Assembly: GCA_964567475.1 (NCBI GenBank)
Contig: CAZMMV010000073.1
Coordinates: forward strand, 1-8,159
Direction: 5' to 3'
DNA length: 8,159 nt
DNA from: CAZMMV01 sp964567475
Lineage (GTDB): Bacteria; Bacillota; Clostridia; Tissierellales; Tissierellaceae
Positions within the stretch are counted from its first letter, which is position 1. Every line of letters starts with the position of its first letter. Below, piece after piece: positions 6,201-8,159 of the stretch. The notes beneath the pieces were generated by a model, which ran no database searches, had not been told where the DNA came from, and saw only the letters and a program-made list of their open reading frames with translations. The position numbers and the translations under genes are program-made.

Positions 6201-8159
6201 ATAATGTAGGTAAATCCATCTTCTCTACTAGCACTACCACCATCAGGATTCAATACTACAACTGCCACAGTTTTTCTATCCATTTCTGTTTCACTTGCCA
6301 AATCACCTGGATAAGCTGGCACTTTTACCTTTAACTCTGTACCATCTGTAGATACTTCTACATCACTTGATTCTACTCTTATGCTTCCTATAATAACAGA
6401 TGTCTTGTCATCTCCTCCATTATCTAAAAATCCAGTTCCTTTTATATTAATATAATAATCTCCATCTACAGAACCTTCTTTTGGTCTTATATTTTCTATT
6501 GTAGGATTAAATTCTGGTTGATAAGAATAATAAAATCCATTATTTCCTGTTTTAGAATCTTTTTTCGTATCTGGATTTATAACCTCTAGATCATAGTAAC
6601 CTTCCCTTGACATACTTGGAACAGTAAATAGCAATTCTCCATTATCTATGACCTTTACCTTATTTCCTATTATTTGATTTGATTTTCCAGTAATCTCATC
6701 TTTGCCTACAGAATATGGTGTTTTCATAATTAAAGTTATTTTATCAGTATCTTTACCTATTTCTATTCCATTATAATTTACTTCCAAATTATATTCCTTA
6801 CCATCTTTTACACCTATTATAGCATTATCATTTTTCTTTATCACATATACACTCTTATCCCCATCAGTAAGTTTTATCTCTCCCGAATTTGTATCAAAGA
6901 ATATTGTGTAATATTTTCCTTTTTGGTTTTTATCTTCAAATATTATACTATGATAATAATCTGATAACTTTAATTTATTATCTTCTATTTTTATTATTTC
7001 ATCATTTTCATTAGAAGTATATTTTTTTAAGGCTATATGATCTCCATCCATATGATATTCATTTACATCCCTATCTCCCAATAGTACTCTAGTACCTATT
7101 AATTTATATATACCCATTCCACTTAAATCTGATACTAAGGGATTAGGTCTTACAAAGTTTTTCCCTTGTACTGTTACAAGTGTATTTGCAGTACCATTCT
7201 TTGGATTGAAATTATTTAGTTTTATATCAGTGTATGTCTTTACATATACAAAATCATCATAAATTGCTAATCCACCTTCTTCATTTTGAACTATTATCTG
7301 ATATATGCCTTCTGGCCTTGGCGGAGCATCAAATATAAGCTCTGTACCAGTACCATTTCTCTTTACTCCTCTGATTTCTTCTCCATCAAGATAAACTTTT
7401 ACTTCCTCATCAAATTTAGAACCTGTTATTTTAATTCCATTTTCCCCATCAGTAGTAATTATATTAGGAACTACTTGTGTTATATTTGGAGTTTTATCAC
7501 TTTTCGGTTTTACAAATTCTATTTGATATATTGCTGAAGAACCTTCATCTTCAGATTCTGGTACTCTTATAGGATTTGTTAATTCTAAGTTTAATTTATT
7601 ATTTAATATATCTTCCTCTACATATTTATCTTTTGGAATTTTTAGTAATATTTTTATTCCTACATCATTACCTTGAGTTCCATCTATCTCTCTACCTTGA
7701 TTGTTTAATATTTTAAAATCCACGTCATCTTTATTTGGGTCTATAGTAAACTGCTCTCCAAAATCTAGTTTTGGATATTTGTATTTAATATTGCCATCAT
7801 TATCCCTATATCTATATATGGAAAAGTTTTTTCCTATTATAGATATTTTCAAACCTTCCATAACCTTCAAACTTTCCATAACCTTCAAACTTTCATCTAC
7901 AGGTATTTTAGATGGTATTACTTCTGTTATTTCTGGTTGATAATCCAATGGCTCATAGGTAAATCCATCTTTTAAAGTATAAGTTTCAAATATCTCTGTT
8001 TCTTTTATTTCATTTAGTTTGTCATCTTCAGTATATTTAATTGTTGTATTAACTTCAACTTTTACATCGTATACAAGCGCTTCTCTATCAAAGTTTTCTC
8101 CTACTCTTATGTTTATATAGTCATATACCTCTTTATCTAAATCAGAAGCTTCTCTAAAA
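3230..8159 (-). CDS. Giant multi-IPT/TIG repeat surface protein with Fn3 domain (5' end outside window)
   Basis: This is a probable extracellular stalk or adhesin-like protein. Numbering from the first complete visible codon (8158), 1642 residues are seen. About nine IPT/TIG Ig-like repeats lie near 73-216, 223-306, 309-547, 550-653, 656-802, 805-1013, 1017-1128, 1134-1231 and 1233-1351. Most open with a P-x-I-x-x-V/I-x-P strand and a G-x-x-F turn, and most close with a V-x-N-x-D-G hallmark (VLNPDGG, VINADGG, VKNPDG, VINPDKG). A fibronectin type III domain follows at 1356-1443, with NWTGV, YEVYMSEDDGKF and TRYQFLVKAI. An unassigned C-terminal module fills 1455-1642 and ends RYDVNTKSWV...LGLYTVIG. 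The frame is open to the window edge with no in-frame ATG. A TTG at 7948 has no Shine-Dalgarno and lies mid-domain, so it is not the start. Repeats 3, 5 and 6 carry long insertions. IPT and Fn3 domains are known to mediate protein or carbohydrate contacts; the ligand here is unknown. No SLH or LPXTG anchor is visible. Confidence 0.9.
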   Translation of the reverse strand, partial: FREASDLDKEVYDYINIRVGENFDREALVYDVKVEVNTTIKYTEDDKLNEIKETEIFETYTLKDGFTYEPLDYQPEITEVIPSKIPVDESLKVMESLKVMEGLKISIIGKNFSIYRYRDNDGNIKYKYPKLDFGEQFTIDPNKDDVDFKILNNQGREIDGTQGNDVGIKILLKIPKDKYVEEDILNNKLNLELTNPIRVPESEDEGSSAIYQIEFVKPKSDKTPNITQVVPNIITTDGENGIKITGSKFDEEVKVYLDGEEIRGVKRNGTGTELIFDAPPRPEGIYQIIVQNEEGGLAIYDDFVYVKTYTDIKLNNFNPKNGTANTLVTVQGKNFVRPNPLVSDLSGMGIYKLIGTRVLLGDRDVNEYHMDGDHIALKKYTSNENDEIIKIEDNKLKLSDYYHSIIFEDKNQKGKYYTIFFDTNSGEIKLTDGDKSVYVIKKNDNAIIGVKDGKEYNLEVNYNGIEIGKDTDKITLIMKTPYSVGKDEITGKSNQIIGNKVKVIDNGELLFTVPSMSREGYYDLEVINPDTKKDSKTGNNGFYYSYQPEFNPTIENIRPKEGSVDGDYYINIKGTGFLDNGGDDKTSVIIGSIRVESSDVEVSTDGTELKVKVPAYPGDLASETEMDRKTVAVVVLNPDGGSASREDGFTYIIPISHPKIDKLILPTGTAAGGESVIIEGSGFRYFEPYKDENNNGKYNQGEVFTNINGDKDEDGKGKDKWTDLRYWLNDENKKDYKELVKKYDELVRPILPKVYFGDKEAKILDFTASTIEVESPKGQNGQVEVYVVNNDYGVSNKLNYNYQASNPNIENIIPNKGKKQGNDKIEILGSGFNEDTIRVISSKDGQAIQKIQFGNTNDSNISNANIGIDALENSGRLRDRKTKVKVGNLVVEYDGSGEIPKLDFTITENKIDYVLKDVKYDNGEIFLPVNILKDKDEDKYDGYEYVKVSLEKVTGANNTKRLRVDRGFSPEARLKNPGHILVKTPSYYTVGENILVSVINADGGRASSMFEYKNPDSNPKITNVLSDGEEGYSVEDGRIIVGVNYTGGNTIEVIGSDFRKPVTLRIGDIIIPEDKIEYYPEGESISNKLVFKMDAVDEGYTKGDSYILYVQNDDGAFDSSEPIEIKFTRPETTELAIEDVTPNFGPTEGGTLVTIKGKDFRSKMEDFPNKKLNVYFGNGDKEVKVAQKDIISVTFDKIVLRTPAYTAGLADIKVKNPDGNIVTLPNAFNYVSNPKIVSVVDPDNDKRAIQNISVKGEEKIKLIGNDFMEGAKVVFAPVLRELGKDEQTTGDVITVDTRRYLIESGLEGKDVEVVNGQTILVTTPAGKIGDKGVIVINPDKGATNIYNLVYGIPEIGSPFDVRAEIQYDEFIRVNWTGVKDALEYEVYMSEDDGKFEFIASTELTSFAVQKLRRNTRYQFLVKAIGQYGSSKPIDESKSNTVRTGRRIGPKDEDGELAEETVINRNGKIAEVIIGYRDFKSEGLKIDLTRGELAGVEDINIRIPAELIVYNSGDITVLGKDYSMNFHPIIFKNATIDDNRNNSDAGVVFSIAKHKENIDVNGGNTVIGERYMLAANMYVGKSMSSIDYLNGRLIFKLDHDILKAENRRLKNIKIARYDVNTKSWVGTDFVNRLGLYTVIGSRR
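3234..3238 (-). promoter_or_regulatory. Ribosome binding site of the 550-aa gene, inside the upstream coding end
   Basis: AGGAG on the minus strand lies five bases before the ATG at 3228. It is embedded in the last two sense codons (AGT AGG AGA TAA region) of the giant IPT gene, whose TAA stop occupies 3232-3230. Only one base (3229) separates stop and start. This arrangement supports co-transcription and suggests translational coupling. It also fixes the start of the downstream gene. Confidence 0.85.
3830..4093 (-). other. Fibronectin type III domain in the giant protein
   Basis: The encoded 88 residues show the Fn3 pattern: SPFDVRAE at strand A, a core Trp in RVNWTGV, Tyr residues in YEVYMSEDDGKF, the L-x-x-N-T-x-Y-x-F-x-V-x-A strand (LRRNTRYQFLVKAI), and a closing SKSNTVRT. 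It is the only Fn3 domain seen, and it links the IPT array to the C-terminal module. Bacterial Fn3 domains commonly act as spacers or binding modules in extracellular proteins. Confidence 0.85.
5996..6088 (-). other. Two EF-hand-like calcium loops inserted in IPT repeat 5
   Basis: Coding strand 6088-6053 encodes DENNNGKYNQGE, which has Asp, Asn, Asn, Gly and Glu at loop positions 1, 3, 5, 6 and 12, matching a canonical EF-hand/dockerin-type loop. Seven residues later, 6031-5996 encodes DKDEDGKGKDKW, with Asp at 1, 3 and 5, Gly at 6 and Asp at 10, but Trp where Glu is expected. Both sit in an acidic, Lys-rich insertion just after the SGFRYF turn of the repeat. Calcium binding is inferred from the motif. 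Confidence 0.65.
7847..7895 (-). repeat. 18-bp in-frame tandem duplication in the giant IPT gene
   Basis: Two copies of an 18-bp unit, 7854-7871 and 7872-7889, differ at one base (CCTTCC versus CTTTCC at the left end, plus-strand reading). Partial copies lie on both flanks. On the coding strand this gives ESLKVM ESLKVM EGLK, two six-residue units plus a fragment, at the front of the first IPT repeat just before its ISIIGKNF strand. Length is a multiple of three, so the frame is kept. The high identity suggests recent replication slippage. Confidence 0.9.

Larger units (their letters stand above)
4106..7942 (-). other. Array of about nine IPT/TIG Ig-like repeats
   Basis: Approximate repeat limits in transcription order are 7942-7511, 7492-7241, 7234-6518, 6511-6200, 6193-5753, 5746-5120, 5110-4775, 4759-4466 and 4462-4106. 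Short repeats are 80-110 residues, the usual IPT/TIG size. Repeats 3, 5 and 6 are 147-239 residues because of internal insertions. Repeats 2, 4 and 8 are the most canonical; repeats 1, 7 and 9 are more divergent. The text before the first repeat contains DGFTYEP, which matches the closing strand of repeat 4 (DGFTYIIP), so at least one more Ig-like unit probably lies across the right window edge. Confidence 0.82.

Noticed and set aside
7286..7940. Two plus-strand open frames (83 and 79 codons) with hydrophobic, aromatic-rich translations
   Set aside because: The apparent membrane-protein look comes from the AT-rich complement of Asp/Glu/Lys codons in the IPT gene; no start signals are present.
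4106..7942. DNA-level repeat array or CRISPR
   Set aside because: The periodicity is at protein-domain level with divergent nucleotides and unequal lengths; there are no identical direct repeats with spacers.

Overview
The window is AT-rich DNA with strong AGGAG-type ribosome binding sites and exported, S-layer-homology (SLH) proteins. This points to a low-GC Gram-positive bacterium, most likely an anaerobic member of the Clostridia/Tissierellia. The affiliation is inferred from composition and gene content; there is no rRNA or other marker gene here.

All coding sequence lies on the minus strand, so the transcript reads from the right edge to the left. In transcription order: (1) 8159..3230, the 3' part of a giant surface protein. 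At least 1642 residues are visible, and the gene is still open at the window edge, so its true start is outside. It carries about nine IPT/TIG immunoglobulin-like repeats, one fibronectin type III domain and an unassigned C-terminal module. (2) 3228..1576, a secreted 550-residue protein made of about six degenerate, beta-rich units. It starts one base after the stop of gene 1, and its Shine-Dalgarno lies inside the last codons of gene 1. (3) 1533..82, a secreted 483-residue protein with an unassigned beta-rich N-terminal region and three C-terminal SLH domains. A 17-bp perfect hairpin at 19..59 closes the unit and could work in both directions.

The three genes look like one co-transcribed cell-surface module. 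Gene 3 supplies non-covalent cell-wall attachment through its SLH domains. Gene 1 supplies a long, possibly calcium-stiffened Ig-like stalk, and gene 2 is a secreted repeat protein of unknown role that may bridge or coat. No SLH, LPXTG or other anchor is visible in gene 1 (N-terminus not seen) or in gene 2, so anchoring in trans through gene 3 is a reasonable hypothesis. None of the roughly 2675 visible residues is a cysteine.

I see no RNA gene, mobile element, CRISPR array or plus-strand gene. The most interesting items are the module itself, its two unrecognised domain types, the 18-bp in-frame tandem duplication in gene 1 and the paired EF-hand-like loops inserted in one IPT repeat.
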